From JAWKMZ01 sp041391965 (GTDB lineage Bacteria > Bacteroidota > Bacteroidia > Flavobacteriales > Flavobacteriaceae): a stretch of DNA of 64,000 nucleotides. The stretch lies in contig JAWKMZ010000006.1 in assembly GCA_041391965.1 (NCBI GenBank), positions 1 through 64,000 of the forward strand, read 5' to 3'. The notes under the pieces are model-generated. The model saw only the letters and a list, made by a program, of their open reading frames with translations, was not told the origin of the DNA and did no database searches. Positions 24,964 through 35,400 of this stretch are shown here, piece after piece. Positions within the stretch are counted from its first letter, which is position 1. Every line of letters starts with the position of its first letter. The translations under genes were made by a program, and so were the position numbers.

Positions 24964-27324
24964 ATGATTAAAAAATTTCTTTTTATTGCAATTTTTTCAA
25001 TTGCTTCCACGCTATCTGCTCAACAAAGTCAACTTTCAGTAGAAAAAATAATGCAAGACCCAAAGTGGATGGGTACTTTTCCTTCAGAAATTAAATGGGA
25101 TGATAACAGCAAAGCCATTTATTTTAATTACAATAAAGACAATGACCCTTCAGATTCGTTATATCGCATTAAAATGAATGCTAAAAACAGCATTGAAAAA
25201 GTGCATTGGTCTGAAGAAAAAAATATTCAATTTGCAGGTGGCAACTACAATACTGACAAAACCAAAAAAGTATATTCCAAAGACAATACTTTGATGGTTT
25301 ATGACCTTAAAAAAAATACTGAAACAGCACTCGTGCAACTGCCTAATATAAGCAATCCATCGTTTTTAGCAAATGAAGATTGGATAGCCTTTCAGTTTGA
25401 CAACAATGCTTATATCATTTCGCAATCAACAGGACATCTAAAAAAACTCACCAATATTAAATCTGGTGATGAAAGCAAACATTCCGATAAAAGTGTTTCA
25501 GAAAAAGATCAATGGTTAGAACAAGAAACCTTGCAGTTGCTTAACGTTGTTAAAGAACGAGAAGACCAAAAAGCAGCAACCAAGCATTACAAAGCAATGA
25601 TTAAAGAAAAAGCACCTTTTACCTACTATATTGGTGACAAATATTTGCTGAATCTTCAGGTGTCTCCAGATGCTAAATACGTTACCTTTAATTTATATTC
25701 AGGTGGCGAAAGTGGGAGCACTATTGTACCAAACTACATAGATGCATCTGGCTATACAGTAGATATTAATACACGTGCAAAAGTTGGAGATGACAAAACC
25801 CAAATGGAGTTAGCAATTTACAATTTAGAAAAAGACACAGTTTATATGGCTAAAACCGATAAACTTCCTGGTATTACTGATTTGCCAGATTATACCAAAG
25901 ACTATCCAGATAAAAAATGGGAAGCCAATGCACGTGAAGTCATACTCTCCAGAGCTTATTTTTCTGATAATGGTCAATACGCTATGGTCAACGTACGCTC
26001 TAAAGACAATAAAGACCGATGGATTACCGAGTTAGATTTACCAACAGGCCATTTAAAAACCTTAGACAGACAACATGACAACGCTTGGATAGCTGGTCCT
26101 GAAATTGGTTGGACCATGGGTGGAGGTACTTTGGGTTGGTTGCCAGACAACAAGCATATTTACTTTCAATCGGAAGCCACAGGTTATTCGCATTTATATC
26201 TTTTAGATATTACTAATGGCAAAAAGAAAGCCTTAACCTCAGGAAACTACGAGGTATTTAGCCCATTTATTTCTAAAGATAAAAAATCTTGGTATTTGAC
26301 CACCTCTGAAGTTGGTCCTGGGGAACGTCATTTTTATAAAATGCCATTAATGGGTGGCAAAATGGAAAAATTGACCACACTGACAGGAAATAATGAAGTA
26401 ACACTCTCTCCCGATGAAAACTATTTGGCAATTCGCCACTCATACAGTAACCAACCTTGGGAACTTTATTACAAAAAGAATAATGTAAATGATAAAGAGG
26501 TTAAGTTGACTTCTGGACAATCTAAAGAATTTTCATCTTACCAATGGCGAGATCCAAAAATGGTAAAATTCACAGCTTCTGATGGCGCTCAAGTACCTGC
26601 TCGCCTCTATTTACCTGAAGCTTCTGTAAAAAACAATGCTGCTGTTATTTTTGTGCATGGAGCTGGTTATTTACAAAATGTACACAAATGGTGGTCTGAT
26701 TATTTTAGAGAATACATGTTTCATAACTTGTTGACCGATTTGGGCTATACTGTTATTGATATAGATTACAGAGGAAGTGCTGGATATGGAAGAGATTGGA
26801 GAACTGCTATTTATAGACATATGGGTGGAAAAGATTTATCTGACCAAGTGGATGGTGCACACTTTTTGATTGATACTTATGGTATTGACAAAAACAAAGT
26901 AGGTATTTATGGCGGTAGTTATGGTGGTTTTATCACCTTAATGGCTATGTTTAATGAATCGGACACTTTTACATCTGGTGCTGCCTTACGCTCTGTAACA
27001 GATTGGGCAAATTATAACCATGGCTACACTTCTAATATTTTAAATGAGCCTTTTAATGATCCGATTGCTTATAAACAATCCTCACCAATCTATTTTGCTG
27101 AAGGTTTAAAAGGAAATTTATTGATTGAACATGGTATGGTAGATACCAATGTACATTTTCAAGATGTGGTGCGTTTAACACAACGCTTAATTGAGTTAGG
27201 CAAAAACAATTGGGAATTGGCAGTTTTTCCTGCTGAAAACCATGGCTTTGTAGAACCAAGCAGTTGGACTGATGAGTATAAGCGTATTTTAAAATTGTTT
27301 AATACAACCTTACTAAAAAACTAA
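24964..27324 (+). CDS. S9 family (DPP-IV/acylaminoacyl-type) serine peptidase
   Basis: 786 residues. A signal peptide (MIKKFLFIAIFSIASTLSAQ) leads into a beta-propeller domain (about 30-530; repeats such as KWDDNSKAIYFNY and LSPDENYLAIRHS), then an alpha/beta hydrolase domain. The catalytic triad is Ser near 654 in GGSYGGF, Asp near 729 in HGMVDTNVHF and His near 759 in ENHGF. Family members release dipeptides or acyl amino acids from oligopeptides in the periplasm. It is a single-gene unit and is followed by a terminator shared with the convergent regulator gene. Confidence 0.93.
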   Translation: MIKKFLFIAIFSIASTLSAQQSQLSVEKIMQDPKWMGTFPSEIKWDDNSKAIYFNYNKDNDPSDSLYRIKMNAKNSIEKVHWSEEKNIQFAGGNYNTDKTKKVYSKDNTLMVYDLKKNTETALVQLPNISNPSFLANEDWIAFQFDNNAYIISQSTGHLKKLTNIKSGDESKHSDKSVSEKDQWLEQETLQLLNVVKEREDQKAATKHYKAMIKEKAPFTYYIGDKYLLNLQVSPDAKYVTFNLYSGGESGSTIVPNYIDASGYTVDINTRAKVGDDKTQMELAIYNLEKDTVYMAKTDKLPGITDLPDYTKDYPDKKWEANAREVILSRAYFSDNGQYAMVNVRSKDNKDRWITELDLPTGHLKTLDRQHDNAWIAGPEIGWTMGGGTLGWLPDNKHIYFQSEATGYSHLYLLDITNGKKKALTSGNYEVFSPFISKDKKSWYLTTSEVGPGERHFYKMPLMGGKMEKLTTLTGNNEVTLSPDENYLAIRHSYSNQPWELYYKKNNVNDKEVKLTSGQSKEFSSYQWRDPKMVKFTASDGAQVPARLYLPEASVKNNAAVIFVHGAGYLQNVHKWWSDYFREYMFHNLLTDLGYTVIDIDYRGSAGYGRDWRTAIYRHMGGKDLSDQVDGAHFLIDTYGIDKNKVGIYGGSYGGFITLMAMFNESDTFTSGAALRSVTDWANYNHGYTSNILNEPFNDPIAYKQSSPIYFAEGLKGNLLIEHGMVDTNVHFQDVVRLTQRLIELGKNNWELAVFPAENHGFVEPSSWTDEYKRILKLFNTTLLKN

Positions 27325-27350
27325 CCTGTTTTTAATATGAAATTTTTTTT

Positions 27351-27390
27351 AACCATCTCATAATTTCTAATAATTATGAGGTGGTTTTTA
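27351..27390. terminator. Bidirectional terminator between the S9 peptidase and LytTR genes
   Basis: AACCATCTCATAATT (27351-27365) pairs with AATTATGAGGTGGTT (27372-27386) with one G-U pair, flanked by T- and A-runs on the two sides. Confidence 0.8.
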
Positions 27391-28125
27391 GTTAATGTAT
27401 TTTAAAAAATCGTCTTTACGACGCATAGACACCTCAATAACCGTATTGTCTACCAAGGTTACATAGCCACCTTTGCCTTTGGTGTATTTTTTGATATACT
27501 CCAAATTGATAAGATGCGAATTGTGCACTCTAAAAAAGTTGCAATCTGCTAAAAGCTCTTCAAATGATTTTAATGTTTTTGAAACCAGTAGTTTTTGTCC
27601 GTTTTTTGTAAAAATTGTAGTGTAATTAACATCTGATTGGCAACGAACAATGTCAGCAACTTCCAAAAATTCAAGTCCTTCAAGTGTAGGAATACTTATT
27701 TTTTTATGTGTATCAGGTTTGTTGATATTGGTCAATAAATGATTGACTTTTTTTGAGAAGTCTTTAGTGTCTAATTTTTCTTTTACTTTATCAATTGCTA
27801 AATTAAAATCGTCGGTATCAACAGGTTTTAGCAAATAATCAATAGCACTAAATTTAAATGCTTTTACAGCATACGCATCAAAAGCTGTGGTAAAAATGAC
27901 TTCAAAAGGATGTGTTTTTATTGCTTTTAATACATCAAAACCCGTTTTTTCGTGTATTTGTACATCTAAAAACAACACATCAGGTTGTAAGGTTTTTAAC
28001 CCAACAATTCCTGTGTCAACAGTAGTAAATTTGCCAATCAATGACATGTCATTACGCTTATGTATTAGCTGCTTAACTCTGTCAATACAGTGTTGTTCAT
28101 CATCAATAATAACGGCTTTTATCAT
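27388..28125 (-). CDS. LytTR-type response regulator
   Basis: 245 residues: a receiver domain (1-120) with phospho-acceptor D54 in DVLFLDVQIHEKTG, acidic pocket DDE at 8-10 and Lys in YLLKPVD, followed by a LytTR DNA-binding domain (about 140-245) with FFRVHNSHLINLEYIKKY and GKGGYVTLVDN. It is the cognate regulator of the histidine kinase encoded 2 bases upstream. Targets cannot be read from the sequence; such pairs often control cell-envelope functions. Confidence 0.94.
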   Translation of the reverse strand: MIKAVIIDDEQHCIDRVKQLIHKRNDMSLIGKFTTVDTGIVGLKTLQPDVLFLDVQIHEKTGFDVLKAIKTHPFEVIFTTAFDAYAVKAFKFSAIDYLLKPVDTDDFNLAIDKVKEKLDTKDFSKKVNHLLTNINKPDTHKKISIPTLEGLEFLEVADIVRCQSDVNYTTIFTKNGQKLLVSKTLKSFEELLADCNFFRVHNSHLINLEYIKKYTKGKGGYVTLVDNTVIEVSMRRKDDFLKYIN

Positions 28126-28127
28126 TT

Positions 28128-29909
28128 TTAAAATAGATAGTGTATTGGTAACTTCACTTCTACGCGCAGCCCTTGAGCTTTATCTGTTAAAGTAATACTG
28201 TCATTAGTGTCTTTGTTTCTGTTGATGATATCAATACGGTTTTTTGTGATTGTCATTCCTAAGGATTTATTTTCATTAATTAAATCGGTTTTAATTCTGC
28301 CAACGCCATCATCGTCAATGCTGCATAAAAGCATCCCATCCTTTTGTTTGATGTCAATTTGAATGTGTCCTTTGCCTTCTTTTTTAGAAATTCCATGCCA
28401 AATGCTGTTTTCTATAAAAGGTTGTAAGATTAAAGGTGGCACTAATATATTGTCTGCATCAATTGCATCATCAATAGAAATTGCATAGCTAAATTTTTGT
28501 TTTAAGCGCATACACTCTATTTGAAGATACAGCTCAATTAATTTTAAATCTTCACTCAAAGTAATTTGTTTTTGCGATGAGCTTTCCAAAGCTTGTCTAA
28601 TTATTTTTGCAAACTTGGTAAGATAATCGCTTGCTGCAGCAACATCGTTTTTTTGGATATAATCATTGATAGAATTGAGTGAATTAAATATAAAATGAGG
28701 ATTCATTTGTGCTCTCAATGCTTTCAATTCAGTATCAGCAACTGTGGTTTTAAATTCTGCTTCTTGCTTTTGAGCTACTGCATCGCGCTTGCGTTTGTAA
28801 ATCACTAATGCAAAGATAGACATGAGCAACAACACACTACCACCAGCTATAGAGCCATTTTTAATTAATTTTTGGCGTTTAATTTCGGCTTGTGCTAAGG
28901 CTTGATTTTTTTGGTTTTCAAAAGTGAGGTCTTTTTTGATGAGCTCTGATTTTTTTTCTTCGTTAAGAATACTATCTCTTAAAACAATATAGTTTTTATA
29001 AGTACTTAGTGCTTGGTCATTTTTATTTTGCTTTTCATAGACACTGCTCAACAATTTTAATGACTCGGCTTCCCAATCAATAGTATTTGAAGATTTGGCA
29101 GCAGAAATGCTTTCTAATAAGGCTTTTTCTGCTGCTGTAGTTTCTCCTTTTTTAAGATAAATTCCTCCTAAGTTTCTTAAAAGCACACTCAAATTATATT
29201 GGTTATCTGTAGCTTTTGCTTTTTCAATTCCTAAATTTAAATAATAAATGGCTTTTTTGTCATCCTGCAAGTATTGATATGTTTTTGAAAGATTATTACA
29301 TATTATAGAGACATAAGCTGATATACCATTTTTGTTAGCCAAATCCAAACACTGAAGAAATTCAGTTACAGCATTTGTATAATTTTGTTGCTCAACATGT
29401 ATGGTTGCAATGTTTGTTAGTGCTGTCAATTCATCACTAACAGATTTTTGGATTTTGGCTATCTCTAAAAAACGTTGATAATTTGTCAATGCCTTTTCTA
29501 AATCGCCAATATCAGCATAAATATTTCCAATATTATTATAAATAGAAGCATCCAAAAGTTTATTACCTAAAGGCTCTGCTTGTATGAGTGCATTTTGGCT
29601 AAATTGTAAGGCATTCAAATAATCTGATTTATAATAAAGCACCAAGCCTTTTTGCCTGTAAGACAATGCCATTCCTTTTGCCCAATTAAGTGTATTTGAC
29701 AAGTCTAATGCCGAGTTTGCATAAACCAAAGCGCTATCGCTATCTATCATATTAATAGCAAAAGAAAGGTTTAAAAGCGTAGCCACCTTTAAAGTATCAT
29801 TATTAGTATGCCTATTAAGCATCGCTTTAAGAGAGTCCACCTTTGTTTGTTGCGCAAGTGTTGGCATCAAAAAAAACATACTAAAACCAATAGTATAAAA
29901 AAATTTCAT
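28128..29909 (-). CDS. TPR-containing LytS/YehU-type sensor histidine kinase
   Basis: 593 residues. A signal peptide (MKFFYTIGFSMFFLMPTLAQ) leads to a periplasmic array of tetratricopeptide repeats (about 25-320: SIYNNIGNIYADIGDLEKAL and similar). A transmembrane helix follows (IAGGSVLLLMSIFALVIY, near 355-372), then a His_kinase domain with phospho-acceptor ALRAQMNPHFIFNSLNS and an HATPase segment (PPLILQPFIENSIWHG, CSIDDDGVGR). The layout is common in Bacteroidetes. It forms a two-gene operon with the LytTR regulator. The ligand of the TPR sensor is unknown. Confidence 0.93.
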   Translation of the reverse strand: MKFFYTIGFSMFFLMPTLAQQTKVDSLKAMLNRHTNNDTLKVATLLNLSFAINMIDSDSALVYANSALDLSNTLNWAKGMALSYRQKGLVLYYKSDYLNALQFSQNALIQAEPLGNKLLDASIYNNIGNIYADIGDLEKALTNYQRFLEIAKIQKSVSDELTALTNIATIHVEQQNYTNAVTEFLQCLDLANKNGISAYVSIICNNLSKTYQYLQDDKKAIYYLNLGIEKAKATDNQYNLSVLLRNLGGIYLKKGETTAAEKALLESISAAKSSNTIDWEAESLKLLSSVYEKQNKNDQALSTYKNYIVLRDSILNEEKKSELIKKDLTFENQKNQALAQAEIKRQKLIKNGSIAGGSVLLLMSIFALVIYKRKRDAVAQKQEAEFKTTVADTELKALRAQMNPHFIFNSLNSINDYIQKNDVAAASDYLTKFAKIIRQALESSSQKQITLSEDLKLIELYLQIECMRLKQKFSYAISIDDAIDADNILVPPLILQPFIENSIWHGISKKEGKGHIQIDIKQKDGMLLCSIDDDGVGRIKTDLINENKSLGMTITKNRIDIINRNKDTNDSITLTDKAQGLRVEVKLPIHYLF

Positions 29910-30091
29910 CCTTTAAGTTTTAATAATGCTATCAATCAAAAATTAAAAGTGAATACATAAAATTAGCATTTTTTAACATAAAACCCCTTTTTAATTGCAT
30001 AAAATAAGTGAAGTCATACAAAAAATAATTGGGCATTGCTTTTCTATAATTGCAAGTATAGCTTTATATCATTAATCAATAAACCTTAATT

Positions 30092-30391
30092 ATGAAACTA
30101 TTTAAAATACTATCCATTGCTATTATTTTTTCATTACTCCTTTTTAGTTGTCTTGGTTCTGGACTTAAAGGAACTTATGTAGGTCAAAACAATGCTTTTT
30201 TTGAGAAGCTCACTTTTAAATCTGGACACAAAGTAGACATAGTATTTATGGGAACCACTTCAGAAATTGAATATGAGTTAGATGGAAATAAAGTAAAAAT
30301 TACCAACGCAGGTCAAAACCAAATATTGACCATAACCGATGATGGCTGTTTAGATGGTGGTGGTATTGTAGGTAAATATTGCAAAGAATAA
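30092..30391 (+). CDS. Small lipoprotein of unknown function
   Basis: 99 residues with a lipoprotein signal (MKLFKILSIAIIFSLLLFSC) and a compact beta-rich domain (LKGTYVGQNNAFFEKLTFKS, MGTTSEIEYELDGNKVKITN) with two C-terminal cysteines. It resembles small lipocalin-like or DUF4369-like lipoproteins but is not assigned. It is the first gene of a four-gene rightward unit ending with a membrane protein. Confidence 0.65.
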   Translation: MKLFKILSIAIIFSLLLFSCLGSGLKGTYVGQNNAFFEKLTFKSGHKVDIVFMGTTSEIEYELDGNKVKITNAGQNQILTITDDGCLDGGGIVGKYCKE

Positions 30392-30419
30392 CAATAAATA
30401 ACCCTTAAAATGATACGTT

Positions 30420-31358
30420 ATGAAATCAAAATCAATAGTAGTAACAGCACTATTTTTAATTTTTTCTATTGCGAGTTACGCACAAAGTAAAGACCCCAAA
30501 ACTACTGTAGAGGAAATTGAAAGCCAATGTGCCAATGTGCCTCTATCAGAAAGAGTAACATTAAGTGTGTCCAGTTTTAATGTGGCCACACCTACAGCTT
30601 ATGCAAAATTTGGTGATGAACTTTCGCAAATGCTCACTAATGCACTTCAAAATGTAAATTGTTTTAACGTGTTATTGAGTTTAAAGGATAGCCAAGAAAT
30701 TATGGATGAAATAAATTTTGGCGAAACAGGAAATACCAAAGCAGGTACCTCTCCAAAAAGAGGCAACATGAAAGGCTCACAAGTCATTGTTATGGGAAAA
30801 ATAACCGAATACGCTGCAGGAGAATCCAGTGGTGGTGCTTTAGGAATCAAATTTGGTAGCAACAAAGCGCATATTGGGTTTATTATTCAATTAATAAATG
30901 CTGAAACCAGAGAATTGATTGATTCAAAATCATTTAATGTTGATGGCAGAGCCAATGGGTTTAAAGGGCTTAAAATAATGGGTGTTAAGGCAGTGGGTTC
31001 CACTCAAAACAATAAAGCCTTGTCTGATGCCTGTGAAAAAGGAATTATTGAAGCTGTTGAATACATCACAGCCTCTAAAGACAAGATGCCGCTTCCTATG
31101 GCAAACAATGTAAATTCTAAAGCAGGAACTTATATAACCGTTAAAAATGCAGATTATGGAAAGGTAAAAACTCTTACTGAACTATTAGCATCAAAAGGAA
31201 CTATTTCTAATAAAGAAATTGCAAATGGTATTGGTACATTTTTTTTAGAACACACATCAAAAACCGATGCTATTGCCGATTTTATAGACTCTAAATTAGG
31301 TAGCAAATTTAGTATACAATCATTAGAAAATGGAACTATTACATTAATCGCAAAATAA
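30420..31358 (+). CDS. CsgG/HfaB-like secreted or outer-membrane-associated protein
   Basis: 312 residues. Signal peptide (MKSKSIVVTALFLIFSIASY, then AQS). Residues about 40-220 resemble the CsgG family: VSSFNVATPTAYAKFGDELS, then LLSLKDSQEIMDEINFG, GSQVIVMGKITEYA and VQLINAETRELIDS-like segments (here IIQLINAETRELIDS). The C-terminal 90 residues are a separate small domain. CsgG forms the curli export pore, but this protein lacks the lipobox and has no curli subunit genes beside it, so a different envelope role is more likely. It is in an operon with two lipoproteins and a membrane protein. Confidence 0.75.
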   Translation: MKSKSIVVTALFLIFSIASYAQSKDPKTTVEEIESQCANVPLSERVTLSVSSFNVATPTAYAKFGDELSQMLTNALQNVNCFNVLLSLKDSQEIMDEINFGETGNTKAGTSPKRGNMKGSQVIVMGKITEYAAGESSGGALGIKFGSNKAHIGFIIQLINAETRELIDSKSFNVDGRANGFKGLKIMGVKAVGSTQNNKALSDACEKGIIEAVEYITASKDKMPLPMANNVNSKAGTYITVKNADYGKVKTLTELLASKGTISNKEIANGIGTFFLEHTSKTDAIADFIDSKLGSKFSIQSLENGTITLIAK

Positions 31359-31365
31359 ATACATC

Positions 31366-31902
31366 ATGACACTATTAAGAAAATTATTTATATCAATTAT
31401 TAGCATTACGCTGCTTATATCTTGTTCAAAAAAAGAGGATAGTGCCTTAAATACAGACAGTGATTATTTTATGTCGTTTAAAGCTAACGGAACAGAAATC
31501 ATCTATAAAGATATATTAACCGCACAATATACTGATTTACCAAATCAAAATTTATATGGCCTTACAATAGCTGGTGCCAATTTTGATGGTCCAAATACCG
31601 ACGAAGATTTTGGCATTATACTCATGGATGATGCACCTATCACAGAAGGATCGTACAATCAAGATTATATTCCAAACACATATTCATCCAGAGCCTTTAT
31701 AAGTTATATTAAAGGAGCTCAAGCTTATTCGTCTGTGTATCCACTTTTAAGTGATGTAGCAAAAGCTAATGTCACTATAACAGAAATTACAAACACTTAT
31801 ATTTCTGGTACGTTTAGTGGCACTTTGGTAAAAAGTGATGGTGATTATTCTGTAATCACTCATGAGATAACTAATGGAAAATTTAAAATAAAACTTCAAT
31901 AA
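31366..31902 (+). CDS. Lipoprotein of unknown function (DUF6252-like)
   Basis: 178 residues: lipoprotein signal MTLLRKLFISIISITLLISC, an Asp-rich N-terminus (SKKEDSALNTDSDY), then beta-strand-rich segments (YFMSFKANGTEIIYKD, YISGTFSGTLVKSDGDY, HEITNGKFKIKL). The overall pattern resembles flavobacterial DUF6252-type lipoproteins; the assignment is tentative. It lies 7 bases after the CsgG-like gene. Confidence 0.6.
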   Translation: MTLLRKLFISIISITLLISCSKKEDSALNTDSDYFMSFKANGTEIIYKDILTAQYTDLPNQNLYGLTIAGANFDGPNTDEDFGIILMDDAPITEGSYNQDYIPNTYSSRAFISYIKGAQAYSSVYPLLSDVAKANVTITEITNTYISGTFSGTLVKSDGDYSVITHEITNGKFKIKLQ

Positions 31903-31914
31903 ACATCTAATTTT

Positions 31915-32313
31915 ATGGACTTAAAACACATTGATTTCGGAAAAGCTCTACTAAAAATTTTAGAGCTCATCATTGTAAAACCTTTTACATTGCCATTAAA
32001 AATTTATAAAAATGCGTTGACCAACTTATCAAATGCTGATGCTTCTGATTCTGAGGAGAAAGTATTATCGTCAGACTTTCCTCTTTATACTTGGTTCATC
32101 AGCATATTTGATGCCATTATCGCTATTATTTATCCTGTTGGGATTATTATGGCACTTATTGCAGGACTCAATAAATACACAGGTGGATTTGCAAGTTTTC
32201 TGGGGATTTTAGCTATTACCTATTTTGCGCCATTAATTTATGGTCTTGTTAGAGAATTATTTCAAATATCTTTAAAAATGTTGCTGTACCTAAAAATTAT
32301 TTCAAAAAAATAA
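31915..32313 (+). CDS. Hypothetical inner-membrane protein
   Basis: 132 residues with an amphipathic N-terminal third (DLKHIDFGKALLKILELIIV), a charged loop (SDSEEKVLSSDFPLY) and two clear transmembrane helices (IFDAIIAIIYPVGIIMALIA and FLGILAITYFAPLIYGLV). It ends with a basic tail. Last gene of the CsgG-like operon, 12 bases after the lipoprotein. It may tether or assist the envelope proteins upstream; no family is recognised. Confidence 0.6.
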   Translation: MDLKHIDFGKALLKILELIIVKPFTLPLKIYKNALTNLSNADASDSEEKVLSSDFPLYTWFISIFDAIIAIIYPVGIIMALIAGLNKYTGGFASFLGILAITYFAPLIYGLVRELFQISLKMLLYLKIISKK

Positions 32314-32340
32314 TTGAATACGCCCTTTAAATCTATTTTA

Positions 32341-32379
32341 TTTTTATACTGCTATTCGTTAAAAATAGCAGTATAAAAA
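32341..32379. terminator. Long perfect bidirectional terminator
   Basis: A 16-base-pair perfect stem (32341-32356 with 32364-32379) and a 7-base loop. The stem begins with TTTTT and ends with AAAAA, so it works for both the rightward CsgG-like operon and the leftward ccsBA gene. Confidence 0.8.
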
Positions 32380-32404
32380 TATGAAACAACTTAAGTAAAA
32401 GCGC

Positions 32405-35400
32405 TTACTTTTTATAATATTTAACATACTTCCTGTAGGCCAATATAGCAATTATAGCTACAATACTTAAGGTAATGGCTATAATATTTAAACTTGCTAT
32501 TTGCTGCCCAGATTGGTATGAATGTAGCCCTGACAAGTAAAAGTTAACACCTAAATAGGTAAATAAAATACTGGCATATGCTAAAATAGACATTAAGTTA
32601 AATCCATAGCGTCCACGCAGTCCTGGTACTAAACGCATATGTATTACAAAAGCATAAATCATAATACTAATTAAAGCCCAAGTTTCTTTTGGGTCCCATC
32701 CCCAATATCGTCCCCAACTTTCATTTGCCCACATACCACCAAGAAAATTACCGATAGTTAATAAAATTAAGCCAACTGTTAGAGCCATTTCATTAATAAT
32801 GGTTAATTCTTTAATACTAAGAAGCATTTTTTCTTTATTTTTTTGAGTCGTAAAAATCATCAAAAATAAACTTGTAAGTCCTAAAATTAATCCCAATGTA
32901 AAAGGCCCATAACTCATCACAATAACAGCCACATGTATCATTAACCAATAACTGTTCAGTACAGGTTGAAGGTTGGCAATAGCAGGATCCATCCAATTCC
33001 AATGGGCTACCATCAAAATCATAGAGGTCACAAAAGCAGTTGCTGCAATAGTCAAATCGCTTTTGCGTCCAAATCCTAAACCAAAGAACATGGTTGCCCA
33101 AGCAACGTAAATCATAGACTCATAGGCATCACTCCAAGGAGCATGACCAGAAATATACCAACGTGTTATAAGTGCTGCTGTGTGCAATAAAAACAACCCG
33201 ATAATAACAAACCTGAATAGTTTAATTCCAATATTAACAGGCTTGCTTTTGTATTTAAATATTTGAATAATCAACAAAATAAACATGAGTGTTCCTGCAT
33301 ACATATACCAACTAAACAGGTTTTTTAAAACATCATATTTATTATAAAGTATTTCGGTATTGATTTTTTTATCAGACAGCATTACATTACTCCCTTGTTG
33401 TTGTTGTGTTTTTTTGAAAGCTTCCAACAGTTTTTCAGGAGCTGAAAAATCGCCTATATGCTTTGCTTCATTGAGTTGCATCAAATAAGCACTAAAACCA
33501 TTGTTAATAAAATTACCATACAAGGAATCTTTAATTTTATCTCTATAACCTTCTTCCCTAAATTCAATTGGCGAAATCCATTTGTGGTTGTCATCTCCTG
33601 GAACTGGAAATATTTTTAGTGAACGCCCTTCAATGGCACTGTAAAGTAAATTAACACGTTGGTCAGCTTCTTTAAACTCTTTTTGGTAACCATTTGGTGT
33701 TTGTGTTTTATAGGCATCTTCAAGATATGGAGCTAATTTATATGTTCCATTTTCATTAAAAAAATCAACTAAACTTACATATTTCTCCGAATTGTCAACA
33801 CCAATAATATGACGAATACTATCCGCTTTTTTAGGTGTTAAATAAATAATTGGCACATTGTACCAAAGCAATGGGCTTTCTTGAATGGACAAAAATACTT
33901 GGTTGGCATCAAAATCTTCATAGGTTTCATGCTTACTCAACTTACGCAACATTTCAGATGCATAGGTATCCATTGGCATCATACGTCCACTGTAATCCTG
34001 TACTACTAAATGTCCAAATTTATCAGCATGTGCTTTTGGTGAAATATTGACTCTTAAAACTGAATCAATTTGTGCCTTTGTAGGTTTTGAAAGTGGATGC
34101 CCTTCATCAGTTGCATGTGTTTGCGAAAACGACGTAAGTGATAAACTTAATACCAAAACCGTCAACACTTGTTTCTTTTTTGCTTTTACCTTGGTCAACA
34201 TACGTTCTAAATCGGCAAAACGTGTATGTTTATCAAACATGATGGCTAATAAACCTATATACAATAAGAAGTAGCCAATGTAAGTAATCCATGTACCCCA
34301 AAAATCGTGGTTAACTGATAAAATAGTCCCTTTTTCATCAGGATCAAAACTGGATTGAAAAAAACGATAACCTCCATGTTCTAAAATGTGATTCATATAA
34401 ATATGATAATCAAAAGGTGCGTTATCTTTATCAATAACGGTCACTTTGCTTTCATAAGATGAGTAGCTATTTTCTGTTCCTGGATAGCGTTGTGCTATAA
34501 AATCATTCAACTTAATAGAAAATGGAAGTTCTATTACTTTAGAACCGTATTTCATGGCAATATCTAAGCCACCTACTTTAATTTGTTCAAAGGCATTATT
34601 ACTGCCTTTACCACCAAGCAATTGAATTTGTTTGGTTTCGCCATTAGAAGTTACATTTAAAACAACTCCATCTTCATCTCCTTTAAGAATTTTTGGTTTT
34701 GGTACAATATCAAAAAACCCTTTGACTACAGGCTTTGGAAACACCATGGCTATGTCGCCAACAATATAGCGCGAACGCAATACCAAAGGCTGAATACTGT
34801 CTTTAACCAAAATACCTTTAGCACCAGTTGCCATAGTCATGTATTCGCCTTCATATGGTGACTGGATGGTTAAACCATTTTCTGTATTTGTGATGTTGAT
34901 GGCACCATCTACATGCTTGTTTAAGCTGACAAGAATATTGTGAATGTTTTGAACTTGTCCTTCTTTTAAAAAGTGATTATGTGATTGTCCATCACCTGCT
35001 TCTACCATTTTAAGGTACGCTTCTCCTTTTTCATCAGGAACGATGTCTTTTTCTGCACCTTTAACAAATTTTGCTAAAGTAATTGTTACTGGTTGCTTAT
35101 TGTAATTTGTGTGTATTGAAAAATCGTTATCTAAACGTGGTGAAAAATCGACTTCATTTTCAAGCACACGTCTTTGGGCTTGTCCATTGACCATGTAATC
35201 ACCATCAATATAGGTTGTTATGTAGGTTTTTTGTGATAAAAATTGATGTTCAGTAGCTCCTTCTCTAATTGCCATCATTCCTTCAAAGCCAAAATGACGT
35301 GTTACAAAAGCGCCTAAAAGAATTAAAATAAAGGCAATGTGTAATATTAAAGTTGCCCATTTTTCTTTTCGCAATAAACGATACCTTGAAATATTACCAA

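Noticed and set aside
30420..31358. Curli secretion system
   Set aside because: Only a CsgG-like protein is present; no CsgA, B, E or F homologue is nearby and there is no lipobox.
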